Origin: Rhabdornis inornatus
Lineage: Eukaryota; Chordata; Aves; Passeriformes; Rhabdornithidae
DNA: 64,000 nucleotides
Direction of reading: 5' to 3'
Assembly: GCA_013397075.1 (NCBI GenBank)
Contig: VWZS01004822.1
Coordinates: 1,169,887 to 1,233,886 of the forward strand
Numbering within the stretch: position 1 is the stretch's first letter; each line of letters starts with the position of its first letter. The translations under genes and the position numbers were made by a program. This document shows, piece by piece, positions 36,531 through 48,717 of this stretch. A model generated the notes under the pieces. It saw nothing but the letters and a program-made list of their open reading frames with translations. It made no database searches and had not been told where the DNA came from.

Positions 36531-39500
36531 TCAGGACCTTTCTTAAGTCACCATGATGCTTTACTTTCATAGAAAATTTTGTTTTCACTTCTATATCAAA
36601 GAAGTGAAATGGCATAAACTGGATGCAATAATAAAAATTTTACCAGTTGGTCTCAAGTATTTTAGTTACTCAGTGTGCATTCCCTTACTAAGTTCAATGC
36701 CTCAAGTGAAGCAGGTGCTGCCAGCAGCCAGCTGTTGAGGGGAACCACGACTGCAGTCATTAAGCTGAAAGTACTTGCTTGTCCAGCAACTCTGACGAGT
36801 AGCATCAGCTGGGGAGAGTCCATGTTCAAACCAAGTCATTCTGATAATTTCCATCTGAAGATACAGAGTGATTGGTTGGCTAGAAATGCACCTTTAAAAA
36901 CATCGCAGCAGTGATTCTAATGGATTTGTCAGAAAGAGTTCTACAGAGACATTAAAATTGGCTGTCATTCCACATCATTAGCAAAAGGAATTGAATCTTT
37001 TGGTAGAATGATATGATTTTGTTTAGAAATAGCAGTGAGCTGTTGCCTTTAAAAAATATATGCCTACAGCTTTCAACTGTTTTTTAAAACCTTTCAAATT
37101 TTTTTTAATATTTAAATTTAAGGAGAGGAAATATTATAAGTTGTCATATAATTATTTCCTTTTTCAGTAATTTCTGTATTATACTATCTATTTGATCCAT
37201 TTCCACTCAGCAAAATGAAGTCATACCTGGAGAAGGAGTAACCAGAACAACATTAACCTTACCAGACACAACATAACGTGAAGTTTTTAATGGAAATTTC
37301 AAAGCACTTGAACTAATAAAAATGTTGTAAACCTTTAAACAGAATTAAAATTAATAGTTTTGCCAAGTTTTGAATAGGTTTATGCTTTGTTTTCATGCAT
37401 ACCAAAGACGTCTACTTCAGACACATATTGTCCTATTATGTTAGATTTAATAAAAGGAGCTAAAGTCTATGCAATAGAACTGAAAATAATAATCCTTCCA
37501 CCAGGGGCATTCTGAATTATGCTGTGTGACAACTTTCCCAGCTGGGACTCCAGGTGGCTATAAGTATGCCATAGCAGTAATAAAGCAGGCTGCATTTACC
37601 CACACAAACTCTGATCTGGAGTACGTATTTAAAGCTCAAATTTTTAAAACATAAATTTAAATGCTGTGTTGGCCTGCTGTCTCTAAATGCACACATATCT
37701 TCTTTTACACAAGAAGAGCTATGCTAATCTCTACAGAGAACACCCACTTGAATTAGTTAAGCCTAAATGTAAAGAATGGGTACAATTATTCTCTAACAAG
37801 AAATTCATCAATTAAAGACGATTTTCTACAAAAGCCAAACCAAATGAAAACTGTTATAATAAGGAAAGCATGCTTTCCTGTACCAATTATTTTCAAGTAT
37901 CAGTTTCTACTCTATATCCCACAAAATTTTACTTAGATAAAAAATCTATTTTTTTTTGTTGTTGCAAAATTCATGATAGCTACCCCTCTAACTTAATTCT
38001 GATTATCATTAAGGAAAAGTGTGATTCTCTGAAATAATAGCTGTCTTTTCTCTGAAACCATGGACAAAAAGATGAATAAGATATCTATTTCTAATTTTTT
38101 AAGCAGGTGCATAAAAGCTAAAAGAAACCACTCCTTCTAACACAAAAAGTAATTACAAGTCACATCCTCTGATTACAAGAAAAAAATTAGAAAAAAATAG
38201 GCCATATTTTTTCTTAATATTTTGTTCCATCTGGATGATATAAACTTCTGTATGAAATCAGAAGGATTCTTAATATGGATATAAAGTATTATGATAGAAA
38301 AGTGCCAAAATATAAAGTAACCAGTTCTATTATGTAACGCATCGTGGCATAAGAATATGCCACATATATGTAGTGCTGTATTAAGTTTTAATTCTAACGT
38401 GATGATTGTCATAAATGTTGGTTCTCTGCAGAGAGCACTGAAGTATAGAAACTGTGGTAATAGGTTCCTATGTGATATTAATGTATCTCTTCTTAAACAC
38501 AAGTATTTATCTTGATTTTTCTTTAAAGCAGTTATTTCTCGCTAGTAAAGATATTTGTAAACTTAGCACTATCATATTGCAGAAGATCAATGGACTTACA
38601 ATGCACGGTTTACTTCATTAAACCCTTAGTTAAATTCTTCAGGCATTTGTTAGTGCTAAAGTATTTTGAACATATTTTATTTCATCCAAAGACAAGAAAC
38701 TGAATCAAACTCAAACTTTTCATGCTAGTGTTCTACAGTTCAATTTCATTTAAAGTATGCCTATTAAAAGCTTAGTCAGCTTTACTCTTCTCTTGCTATT
38801 TTCTTTTGTTGTTGTTTCAGTAGGTTAGTTACACAATCTCTCACAGCTTGATAAAACAATTTGCACTAAATAGAGCAACTAACAGAAGTCATGTAAGGTA
38901 AATCAATAGAAATGAAAATTGTAAGAAAATATTAAGATAAAACAGACAAAGCAGAGTAAAAAAATAATGAGGTAATATAATTCTTACTCATATCTCACTT
39001 GTTCATCCAAATTAAAATAATGCGAAGATCTGGAGAGTTCTGCTCCTACTAAAAAGAATTTTTTTTTAATCGACTGCACTGCTCAGTGCCAAGTTAAAAA
39101 TAGACACTATGCTGAAGATTTTCCATACTTGCAAGGCATTGCTCGCATACTTCTAGTTTCCTCCTCCTATTTTATGAATAAGGAGACAGTTTCATTGTCT
39201 TTATAGTTTATTTTCCTGCACTGGTACTGATAAAGCCAATTCTGTTTCAGTTCCTAAGTGTACTTGTATTAGTAGAATAAAATAAATGAGGATTTCATGG
39301 GGACTCTTTCAATATTTCACCAAAGGGTCCTTTTTTCAGAAACAGTCTAAGGAGCACAATATTTCAGATTAACTCTTACTTGCTTACAGTAAGTAGATTA
39401 AAAATATGATTATTAATATTAATAATAAATTAGTAATTTTAAAAGAATCAACAAATAGGAAAAATATGAGAAATATGAACCTTATATATGAGGGGACACT

Positions 39501-41121
39501 CAATTTTCAGTGAGAGGACTGCTTCTGACAAAAGACTTTGAATTTCTAAATTCATAGTGGTTATGAATATACCTAACTAAAGGCATGTTGCCTCTGAAAA
39601 TCAAATCTTATTAGGCTGTTTCAAAGACAGAATCTTCAAGCCATTTATCATTTTTCAAAATTCCTATTTTTCAGCTGACTTTTCATTTAGTGAAGGTAGG
39701 TTAGGAAATAGCAATCAAATTAGGAGAAAATTCTCAGGTGGCAGAAATAACACATCTGCAGTGATATAACACAGTGCAAATATTCCCATCTTTTTCTACA
39801 ATTATAGGAACGTACCTGCCTAAGAGACACACTAAATGGTGTCCCTGTACCTTTGCCCAGACACAGCATATATGTGTAGATTTACTAGGAATGTTAGGAG
39901 TAACTTTTGTTTCCCAGATGTCAGAGCTACAGGCTAGGTATAAAAAAATAAAGCTATGCTGCTGTGAAGAGACTGAAAATTATTAGTCTCCTACCAAAAT
40001 TTACCCTGCAAGTCCAACCCCTCGTTTGACTTAAAACAAGGACATGACCCTATTTTCACTTGTGTCACAGCTTAAGTCTCCTGCGATGCAGCTGTACCAG
40101 CCTGCTACAAGCTGCTGCAAGAATCTCTGACATGGAAGTACACTGTCAAAAATACATGTCATGAATTTCAATTTCCAGTTTATTTTGGACTATAGCAAAA
40201 AAGACTTTAAGCATACTGCAAAGGATAAAAACTGGAAGAACTGCAAATTGCAGTCACTGTATTAAACCTTCCGTTATCTATCACACAAGCAAATCTGCAA
40301 TTCTCCATTTGCATAAAGTTCTATTTACTGTTATAGCTAACTCTTCTAATTATAGTGACAGCTCTGCTGGTGTTCAATTCACATTAAAATTAATAATGAG
40401 AAAATAAAGCTCACCAAATAAAAGTTAGTGAGTAAATAACACGAAACAGAAAAATGCACACCCATATTAGTGAAACTACAATTAAGACCAAACTGGTTTG
40501 CAAAATTTCGTTCTGCAGACTAAGTCTCTGAAAGGAACCTGTGATTAAAGGCATACAGTGACTGCCAGAATCCTTTTGGAACCTCTGTGTTTAGCACACT
40601 GAATTCATTTTTGTTTTGTTTTGTTTTGTTTCCTATTCTTTCTATGCCTATTCTTGAATCTGACAGCTAGGCTATTTTCTTTTCTCTTCCATTGGCTGCA
40701 CTTGGTACATGTAAAGTTCAGGCAAAAATGAAGGTTTGTATTTAAATGAGATACATTGACATACTGATGTAAGGCCAGCAAAGGCTGACTAACATGATTA
40801 GTGCACATGTACAACCTTATGACATTGCAGGAGAGGGCAAAAGGACTGGATGTGTCCAGATTTAAGAGGAGAAGATTATGGAAGCATCTCTTGTTATCTA
40901 CAGCTGCTGCAGACAAAGAGAGATGCACCTCCAGGAAGTGATTAAATTCTATCACTATTAATTTTAATGTTATTTAAATACCAGAAGAGCTGTGATTTTA
41001 ATTAGTATAGATGTTAGTTATAATAAAGACTCAAACTTTAGACCAATAGCACTTCTAGATTTACTTATGTGATAGATAGCTGCAGATTTAATAGGGTAAC
41101 TGTATTTTGACATTCTTTCAG
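36531..41121. other. AT-rich unique sequence, no gene seen
   Basis: No gene or recognised repeat. There is a perfect AT-only palindrome at 39409-39426 and a TTTTG run at about 40610-40630. Open frames up to 116 codons have no domains. Confidence 0.5.
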
Positions 41122-41376
41122 CTTGGCCCTCTATGACAGGACAAAAGCCAATGGACACCAGTTGCAGCAAGGAAAATTCTGTCTAGATATTAGGAAGAAA
41201 TGTATGGAGTCAGGATGTTCAGAAACTGAAACAGCTGCCCAACGAGAGGGTGCAAAAGCAAACTTGACTAGACTATACTCAAAGAACTTCATTGAGGGAA
41301 GTGTCATACTAAGACAGGGATTGGTTTGTATGCCTTCCAAAAGTCTTTTCCAAATTTAATTGTCTAGAATTCTAAA
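41122..41376 (+). mobile_element. Old CR1 3'-end fragment, plus strand
   Basis: Landmarks are TATGACAGGACAAAAGCCAA (41134), AGATATTAGGAAGAAATGTA (41185), AACAGCTGCCCAACGAGAGG (41230), AAGTCTTTTCCAAATTTAAT (41341) and a decayed terminus TCTAGAATTCT. These follow the order of the CR1 3' region. Divergence is high and the terminal repeat is nearly gone. The 78-codon frame across it is a by-product. Confidence 0.75.
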
Positions 41377-44300
41377 AACTTACATTAATCTTGAATTAGT
41401 GGATGCATTGCAAAAATAAAATAAAATGTTGTATTAAAAGTAGTTAGGAATTTCTGAATGTGAGGTACAGATCACTGCAAAAAATAATTCTAGGAGTAGT
41501 TGAAAACAAATCTCAGAAGCATCTACATCAGTTAGAAAAGGACTGAATTACTTTCTTAGAGACCTTAAGGGCTTTGACTAAGATTGTTTTTTAGTTAGTT
41601 ATGAAAAGTTTGCCATAATTTTCTCCAGAGAAGCTTCAGAAATGAACATCTGGCATATATATATTTCTAGTACACTTTGTTGTAAAATTTCTTTATATAG
41701 GCTCCATATGTTTTCTTAGGCCTGACTCCTTGCAGATGTGAAAAGACAAAATAGAAATAATTTTTAACAAAAGTGCCAGAGAAAGAAATATATTTTTCTT
41801 TGTTACTTTCTCTTCACATTATTTTTTGAAAACTTGAAAAAAAAATCCCTTTTGATAGTTTTATATATAATTCTCTATCCAAACTTACTGTCCTCTCACT
41901 TCTTAACAGTAGAAACAAGTCATTCCATCTCACTGAATTCACTGATTGAATCTTGAATAAGTTTAAAAAACAAACGCTTCCTGCTTCAAAAAATTCCTTT
42001 CTTTGGGGAATGTCTTCTTTTTTTTTTTTTTCCTACCAGGCAAGTATTGAAAAAGCACTAGAAACAGTTTTTCCTTCATATTTGAGGAACCGTGTATTTA
42101 TAGTTTCATCTATCCTTGTATTCACTATGTTTTCTGTTTTCATTGCCAATTGTTGGCCTTCTAAGCGTGTTACAGAAGAAAGAAGCAGGAAGTGCAGTAA
42201 GTTAAAAAGGTGTCCATGAAATTATTTGATTCCTTTGTTCAACAAATAATGTTTCAGACACTTCTGAGTGGCATCTAAGTTTACTGACTTGCCTTTGAAA
42301 AACAGCTCCTAACCATCCTGTCTTTTGCTCTAGCTTCTGAGTAAACTGGAAAATAATATAGCCAGGTACTATATATAAGATCCCAATAGATTTGTTTTCC
42401 ATGAGCTCTCCTAGTCTCCTTTACAATTGGATTGCTTTTTTGGCATCTAGAATGGGAATTTCTTACCCTAATGATGTTATTTATTTATTTTTTTATTACC
42501 TGAAATCATCTTCTTGGACTTAAATTATTAGCATGGGCATGTACAAATTCCATCAAAAGGTTTTAAGATTTCATGTAATTTGGACAGTACAGTAAAACAA
42601 CTACACTAAGTCTAGTTCAGCGAGGAGAAAAAAAATTGCTGTGTGATGGCAATAGACTGAAATATTTGACAACCTGTACCCAAATTTAACTGCAGACCTC
42701 TAGATATTGTTGGCCTAAATGTTTATTCCCTGATTGCATCCATCCTTTCTCCATAAAAAAGCTATTTATCTTGAGTGTGTTTTCTGCAAACTGTTTAGCT
42801 AGGTATTTACTTTTAACTATCCATTTTATTACAATCTCTTGCAGTGTCTAGTGGTACAGAATTGTTTGGGAAGCTTCTGTGACACAATGCAAAGCTAACA
42901 GCCCAGAAAGATTTCTTGTGCAGAAGTAGAGGAGAGAGGAAGATTTAGAATCAATGTAGCATTAACCTTTTACTGTCATGAGACTCACCTAGTCCTGCTT
43001 TTCATAACAGCAATTTAGCTTTCCTTATACAGAATCAGAAGTAATAATGAAATACAGTAGAGTACTCATTTCTTAACTCAGCAAAAATTAGATTTTGCTT
43101 GCATAGGACACAGAATTCTATTGTGATATATTGCAGCGCTTTTACTAAGCCATTATGTGTTTTTATGGCTGTGGTTTTTGCATAGTAAATCCTATTGAAA
43201 ACCAAACAAAACCAAGCAAGGCCCACAGATTTTTTATACTTTGAAGTAAAACACATTTTCATGCATGGAAAGGTTTTCCTAAGTATAAAGCATCTCAACT
43301 TATTTTCCAATTCAATTCTAAAGATAGAAGCCAGTGAGACAAAAATATTAAACATTATGACATAATCAACATGAAGAGATTAGTGGGGAATATTATAGTC
43401 AACAAAAAATTTATGCTATGCAATTAATGAAAAAAAATCCTTTAGCTACAGGATAAAAGATCCTAAAATCTAACAAAGTAAGTACAAACATAAATACTTT
43501 AAAGTATACCAACAAATACTTTGGTATTTGGTATACTTTAAAAAGCTGTAGAATATGTTGCAGGTATTAAACTTTTAACTTTTACAGTCATGAAATTTCT
43601 AAAATGCTATCACTAAGAGCACAATTAAGTTAAAACTTTTACGTATCATGAAATGACGTTCTAATGCAGATTTTAAAATAGATTTTTTTTTTTTAATTTC
43701 AACTAAATATGATTTTTAAAAGCACATGGTTCTGTCTGTATTAAGGTGGGTAGGAATATTTTCAACCATAGAGTGGATATGACAGAAAATACCAGCTTGT
43801 TCTTCTCAAAGCTTAATGGAAGAACTCACAAATGATTCTTAGTGTGTTTTAGAGGTCCCTATTATATAGATCTTGCAGAAGGATGAAATACACATAAAGA
43901 GAAAAACATAAACTGCATACATAGGATCACTCTGTGCATAAATTTCTATCTTGTTTGCAATGATTGAACAATACATAAAATGTTAAGTAATACTCTCTAT
44001 TGATAATTAATCATGTGAACCACATTCATTTAAAGAATAAAGTGCCTCAGGGAAATATTTTAATGCCTGGTATCCCTGTAAATTTGATTTTTTTCTCTCA
44101 CTCTTAGAAGATCCCAGGATCTTCATTTCCCTGTAAAGTATTAATATAGAGATTAAAAGTTTCAGATGGTTAAAAAATGTAAAAGTGGTGAAAGCTTCCT
44201 GAGAATATTGATGGGCTTGTTCTCACTTTCAGTTTCTTTATTTCCTACAGAAGTATAATACTTTTCGTTAGGACTCTTAAAGAAAACATCTAATCTTGTG

Positions 44301-44967
44301 ATTGTGTCCTCCTACTCTCTGTTGTTCAGTGGCCAATTTCAAAGCAAATTAAAAACAAGCAGGAAGTTTCATAAATATTTTTTTTCTATTAAAAGTCTTC
44401 AGTAGTTAAGAAATTACCTTGTGTGATTTCTTAGTTCTGCTGTGAAGAACAAGTAAAGAACAGGTTTACCTTGACTAATCTATAGACAGAGTTTTTGAAT
44501 ATTTCATCAAAATATTTAGCTCATGTCTAACTGGTATTGATCTCTAAAGAACTTTGCTGAGTCTCCTGAAGAGTTGTGTATCAGTCTCTTTTTAATGTAG
44601 CTAAGATGGATTTTAATAATATCACTATGTAAGATAGGATTATTTTTTTTGGGGCATCAAAATGTACAGCACCCTTCAAACTCTCCTTCCTGATATTGCC
44701 TTTTGCAAAACTCCTCTCCACTGAACAAAGAGCTCCAGTTTACTAGCCCTTCACTCAGGAAGACATATACAAATACTAGCTTAATGCATTCCATATTTAA
44801 AATTGAAAAAGATAATTTAATTTTTTAAGATAAATAAGTGTATACAGAGAAAGCATACACTATAAAGACAGAGAGATATACTTGCTCCTGTTCAAGAGCC
44901 AGTAGCAGTCTTACTGTAGAGTAGTTGGTCATTTCTCCTTAAAAGAAACCCAAATTATGTTAGCAGT
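41377..44967. other. AT-rich unique sequence, no gene seen
   Basis: No gene is recognised. It contains the inverted repeat at 43498-43542, listed separately, and a T-run at about 42019-42032. Confidence 0.5.
43498..43542. repeat. Short inverted repeat (hairpin)
   Basis: The left arm TTTAAAGTATACCA plus AATAC and the right arm GTATTTGGTATACTTTAAA are complementary apart from a small CA-type bulge, with a loop of a few bases. The left arm also overlaps a perfect 12-bp palindrome (TACTTTAAAGTA at 43495-43506). No transposon ends or target duplication are evident. Confidence 0.7.
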
Positions 44968-45130
44968 CAATGGCTCAGGGTCACAATGGACATCAGTGAC
45001 AAGTGGTAGCCCTCAGGGGTCTGTATTGGCTGAGGGTGAACTCAATCCCTTCCAGTGTTATTTAATATCTTCATTAAGGAGGAAAGGATGAGTTCACCCT
45101 CAGCAAATGTGTGATGACATCAAACTGAGT
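44968..45130 (+). pseudogene. CR1 reverse transcriptase C-terminal remnant
   Basis: The nucleotides correspond to the region from the SGVPQGS-type block to the FADD box of the CR1 reverse transcriptase. The codons for the two catalytic aspartates survive (GATGAC at 45113-45118), but a one-base deletion just before them breaks the frame. No complete domain is present. Confidence 0.65.
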
Positions 45131-45455
45131 GTTGCAGTTGACACACCCAAAGGTCAGGGTGCCATCCTGAAGGACAGGATGCCAGAGGGATCTGGACAAT
45201 ATCAAGAAGTGGGAGTATGGGAATCTCATGAGGATTAATAGGACCAAATTCCAGGTGCTGCACCTGAGTTGGTATCAAAACAGGCTGGGGATGAACAGAT
45301 TGAAAACAGCTCTGCTGAGAAGGACTTGGGGGTGCTGGACATGACCTGACACAGTGCTTGGGTGGGAGGCTGGACATGACCTGGCAAAGTGCACTTGCAG
45401 CCCAGAAAGCCAAATGTATCCTGGGCAGCATCCAAAGCAGCGTGGCCAGCAGGGA

Positions 45456-45528
45456 GAGAGAGAGAGAGAGAAGGAGAGAGAGGATTCACTGCTCAGCTCT
45501 GCTCAGCTCAGCTCTGCTCTGCTCTGGT
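45456..45528. repeat. GA run and CTCTG-type short repeats inside the CR1
   Basis: A (GA)n run at 45456-45482 is followed by GCTCTGCTCAGCTCAGCTCTGCTCTGCTC-type pentamer units at about 45492-45526. The CR1 consensus, as remembered, has short GAGGG and CTGCTCTG seeds at this place, so the repeats probably grew by slippage from the element itself. Confidence 0.75.
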
Positions 45529-47370
45529 GAGATCTCAGCTGCAGTGCTGCATCCAGCTCTGGGGTCCCCAATAGAGGAGGGATATCAGCCTCTTGAAACA
45601 AGTCCAAAGGAGGACACTAAGGCAATTAGAGTGATGGAGCACCTCTTATATGAGGAAAGGCTGAGACACTTGAGATTGTTCAGCCTGGGGGGAAAAAAAG
45701 AGAAAAAGTTTTGGGGTCACCTAACTGCGACATTCTAGTACCTGAAGGTGGATACAAGAAAGATAGAGAGACTATTTACAAGGGTATTTAGTGACAGGGC
45801 AACAGGGAACGGCTTCAAACTGACAGAGAGTATGTTTATCTTAGATTAGGAAGAAATTCTTTACTGTGAGGGTGATGAGGCACTGGAACAGGTTGCTCAG
45901 ACAAGGTGCAGGTGACCCAGACCTGGAAATGTTCAAGGTCAGGCAGGATGGAGCCCTGAAGAACCCAAACCTATGAAAGGTGTCCCTGGCCACGACAGGG
46001 GCTTTGAACTAGGTGATCTTCATGATTCCTTCCAAACCAGGCCATTCTATTATGTTCTGAATATCAACATGGTGATCAAAGGCTGTTGTCTTCAAGATAA
46101 TTTACTGGTATACCTGACCTATCCCAGGTGAGACTGCCCAGTTGATACTTTTGGATGACGATAGTTAAGCTTGCAAAGGGAGCCTAGAAGAGCTGTCTTG
46201 AAGCATAGTACAGACCTCTCGGTTTAACTGACAGGCCATGTATGTACAGAAGCATGCACACTTCAGATGTGCTCCTAATGGCTAGAATAACATGCTAAGT
46301 GTCTGTCAACAAACATGGGAACAGTGCTGCTGTGCATTCCATACTTACTTGTTAAGAATCTGGAAGACAAGGGACTACCTTTCAGTGAACTCTCAGAAGT
46401 TGCACAAAACACTCTGGGCCACAGCAAGCAACCAGTTTTGGCTTGTTAGATCAACTTTTTAAAAATAATTTTATTTCCTTTAGCATAAAATCCAAATAAG
46501 CCAGGTCAGAATTAGGCCTTTCAAATCTAAAGAGGAAGCTGAGATATAGGAAAAGGAAATATCCCCTGAGGATAAACAATTGACTATCTATAATGAAAAT
46601 CTTTGTCATTGAGTTCTGGAGAAAAAGATTCATTGTCTGCAGAAATGCCATTCCTGTTCATTACTCTTGCAACAACGTAATCACATTTATAAAATTTTGC
46701 TTACATGCTCACTAGTATAGTCCAACCCTCAGCAATTAATACGCTAATTGTTTGATGCAGATAGCTAAAAGTACTCTAATTATACAGATTGTTTGATGAG
46801 AAAAGGAAATTATTTCATTCTGCAGCGCATGTGAAAAAGATGCTTAAAATTGATGGCTTTGCTTAGTACAGAACATAATAGAAAAATACTGTTCACATTT
46901 TGAAAAGCAGGGAAGTAGGAGAGCAATAAAAGCAGATGTTCATACAATTGCATGAGAGTGCTATAAAGTTTACACCACTGTCGCTGATGAAACCAGTAGT
47001 TGTTAGCTGTGTTGCAGCCTGCCTGATGCAACTATTATAACTGATTTTAGCAAGAGGTATGTTCTATTTTCAACAGTAAACTTAGAAAGTTTCCCAGGTG
47101 TTCTTGTAAGTCAGGAACTCAGCAAAATATCTCTGTGAGTTTTTGGGACAGAGTACATACATGTGATGTGTCTTGAACAGTGCTTGATATATTGTCATTC
47201 CTTAACCAAGATGCAGTCACAGCCATTCAGGCCAGATAAAATGTTTGTGGAAATATGACATAAGGAATGTTTCATAACATGTCCATGTCTTACAGGTATA
47301 TTAATTTCATATAAAAACATAAAATCTCTGGAATTTTGCTGGGGAGGCTGGCTGCGTTTTTTGTGTTTTG

Positions 47371-47438
47371 CTTTTTTTTTTTNNNNNNNNNNNNNNNNNN
47401 NNNNNNNNNNNNNNNNNTTTTTTTTTTTTTTTTTTTTT
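47371..47438. repeat. Poly-T tract containing an assembly gap
   Basis: A T-run, 35 N (47383-47417) and another T-run. Identical bases on both sides show that the gap lies inside a homopolymer or T-rich repeat, so the true length is unknown. Confidence 0.95.
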
Positions 47439-48314
47439 TGAGATTTTGAATATTCTGAAGTCTAGCCTTCAAATTAGAGCAGAATATGTAGATAGGTAGA
47501 TATCAAATGAAAACAACAACAACAAAAAAAATGCTGGATCTGAGGCAGAATGAAAATTGTACTGGATGAGAGAGAATGATAAATTTCCTCTAAAGCACAC
47601 TAAAAAAAGTGCAAACAAAACATAAGCTTTTGTAAAAATGGAGTGTGAAAGCAGAATTTAAATTATATAATTTCTAGAATTTCAAAGACCTATGAGAGTC
47701 TATGCAAAATATTATCTTCTAATTTGCCTTGAAATTTAGATGGTATCTTTACTTAAATGTCTTAATATACTTACTTAAATATTTGTTCTAATGTAAATAA
47801 TATAATAGAAAATTGCATAAACTCTTTAGGATTTTTAATGCAATATTGCTTTCTCCATATTCTGCATTTTCAAAGCAAGATCCATAGATTGTCAGTTGAC
47901 ATTTTAGAGAATTCTTTTTACCACCTTTTCTCTGGAGAAGCTGGCTACACTATAAAGGTCATAACCAAGGATATCACGGTCCTTAAAGAAGCTCTGCAAC
48001 TCATGTGAGAAAATAAAGATGAAGAAGATATTCTCTAGTAAGGTTAGCTTAGGGTTTCTGTGGCTCTGCAGATAGCTTTTATGGAAGCCAAAGGATTGTA
48101 ATTTATGTTATCCACTCTGGTGCTGAAGACTTATGTTAGTTATGTATATAGTCCATTAAATTTTTCTTTATCATCCCCATAGTGAAAGATAGCACACAGC
48201 AAGGCACAATGGAAGTGTAAATTCAGGACAAAAGCTAAGGAGGCAGAAATAAAAGAGAAAATTTTCAAGAGCAAGCTATAAAGTCTACTAAAGATATGAG
48301 CTGTTTTTATTTCA

Positions 48315-48319
48315 TATGT
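48315..48319. repeat. Target-site duplication, left copy (TATGT)
   Basis: Identical to 48713-48717 on the other side of the LTR. A 5-bp duplication is typical of many avian ERV groups. Confidence 0.85.
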
Positions 48320-48712
48320 TGTCCTGGTTCCAGCCGGGGTAGGGTTAATTTTTGCAGTAGTCAGGACAGTCATGACTAGGACCTGGTGATTATTTGTGCC
48401 ACCTCACACCTCACAGAAGAGGTCTCTTCTGCTCGGGGGTGATGTCAAACTCCGCATGATGAGCAATTGTGTGTGACTCATTCGCCTCTTTCCTTGCACA
48501 CTCTGTTATTAATACTGTTACTGCTACCATTTGTTTTCTTATTTCAGTTTCCAGTAAACTGTTCTTATCTCAGCCTGTGATCTTTAGTGCCTCCGATTTT
48601 CTTCTCCATCTTACCACAAGGGACGGGGAGCAGGGAAATGGGGCAGTTAATGGAGGGCTCATGGTTAAAGTGGGAACACTAAATTGTGAAATACCATTCC
48701 TAAACCACAACA
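48320..48712 (+). mobile_element. Solo ERV LTR with perfect TATGT target duplication
   Basis: The element starts TGTCCTGGTTCC at 48320 and ends CCACAACA at 48712, giving the retroviral TG...CA ends. The 5 bp before it (48315-48319) and after it (48713-48717) are both TATGT. Inside are GGGGTAGGGTTAATTTTTGC (U3 start), GATGAGCAATTGTGTGTGAC, AAACTGTTCTTATCTCAGCC (R/U5) and AATACCATTCCTAAACCAC. It is related to the family at 6583-7432 but shorter (393 bp), either another subfamily or internally deleted. No internal retroviral region is present, so the provirus has recombined to a single LTR. A 117-codon frame crossing its 3' part is incidental. Confidence 0.9.
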
Positions 48713-48717
48713 TATGT
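48713..48717. repeat. Target-site duplication, right copy (TATGT)
   Basis: Identical to 48315-48319. Confidence 0.85.

Larger units (their letters stand above)
44968..46060 (+). mobile_element. 5'-truncated CR1 LINE, plus strand
   Basis: About 1.1 kb from the middle of the reverse transcriptase to the 3' end. Landmarks: GTAGCCCTCAGGGGTCTGTA (45006), GCTGCACCTGAGTTGGTAT (45257), GAAGGACTTGGGGGTGCTGG (45319), CAGTGCTGCATCCAGCTCTG (45541), GGAGCACCTCTTATATGAGG (45636), TACCTGAAGGTGGATACAAG (45740), ATTAGGAAGAAATTCTTTAC (45845), AGGCACTGGAACAGGTTGCT (45879) and the terminus CATTCTATTATGTTCTGA. A short near-duplication of the 'ggtgctggacatgacctg' part occurs at about 45333-45382. It belongs to a different CR1 subtype from 30501-32475, judging by the 3' sequence. 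Confidence 0.93.
46061..48319. other. AT-rich unique sequence with an assembly gap
   Basis: No gene is recognised. It includes the poly-T/N gap listed separately. Composition is ordinary AT-rich DNA on both sides of the gap. Confidence 0.5.

Noticed and set aside
35656..36615. A protein-coding gene in the GC-richer island
   Set aside because: Frames on both strands overlap, are interrupted and show no recognisable domain; the GC content alone lowers stop frequency.
45120..45489. Minus-strand Ser/Pro/Leu-rich frames of 84-103 codons
   Set aside because: They are antisense to a plus-strand CR1.
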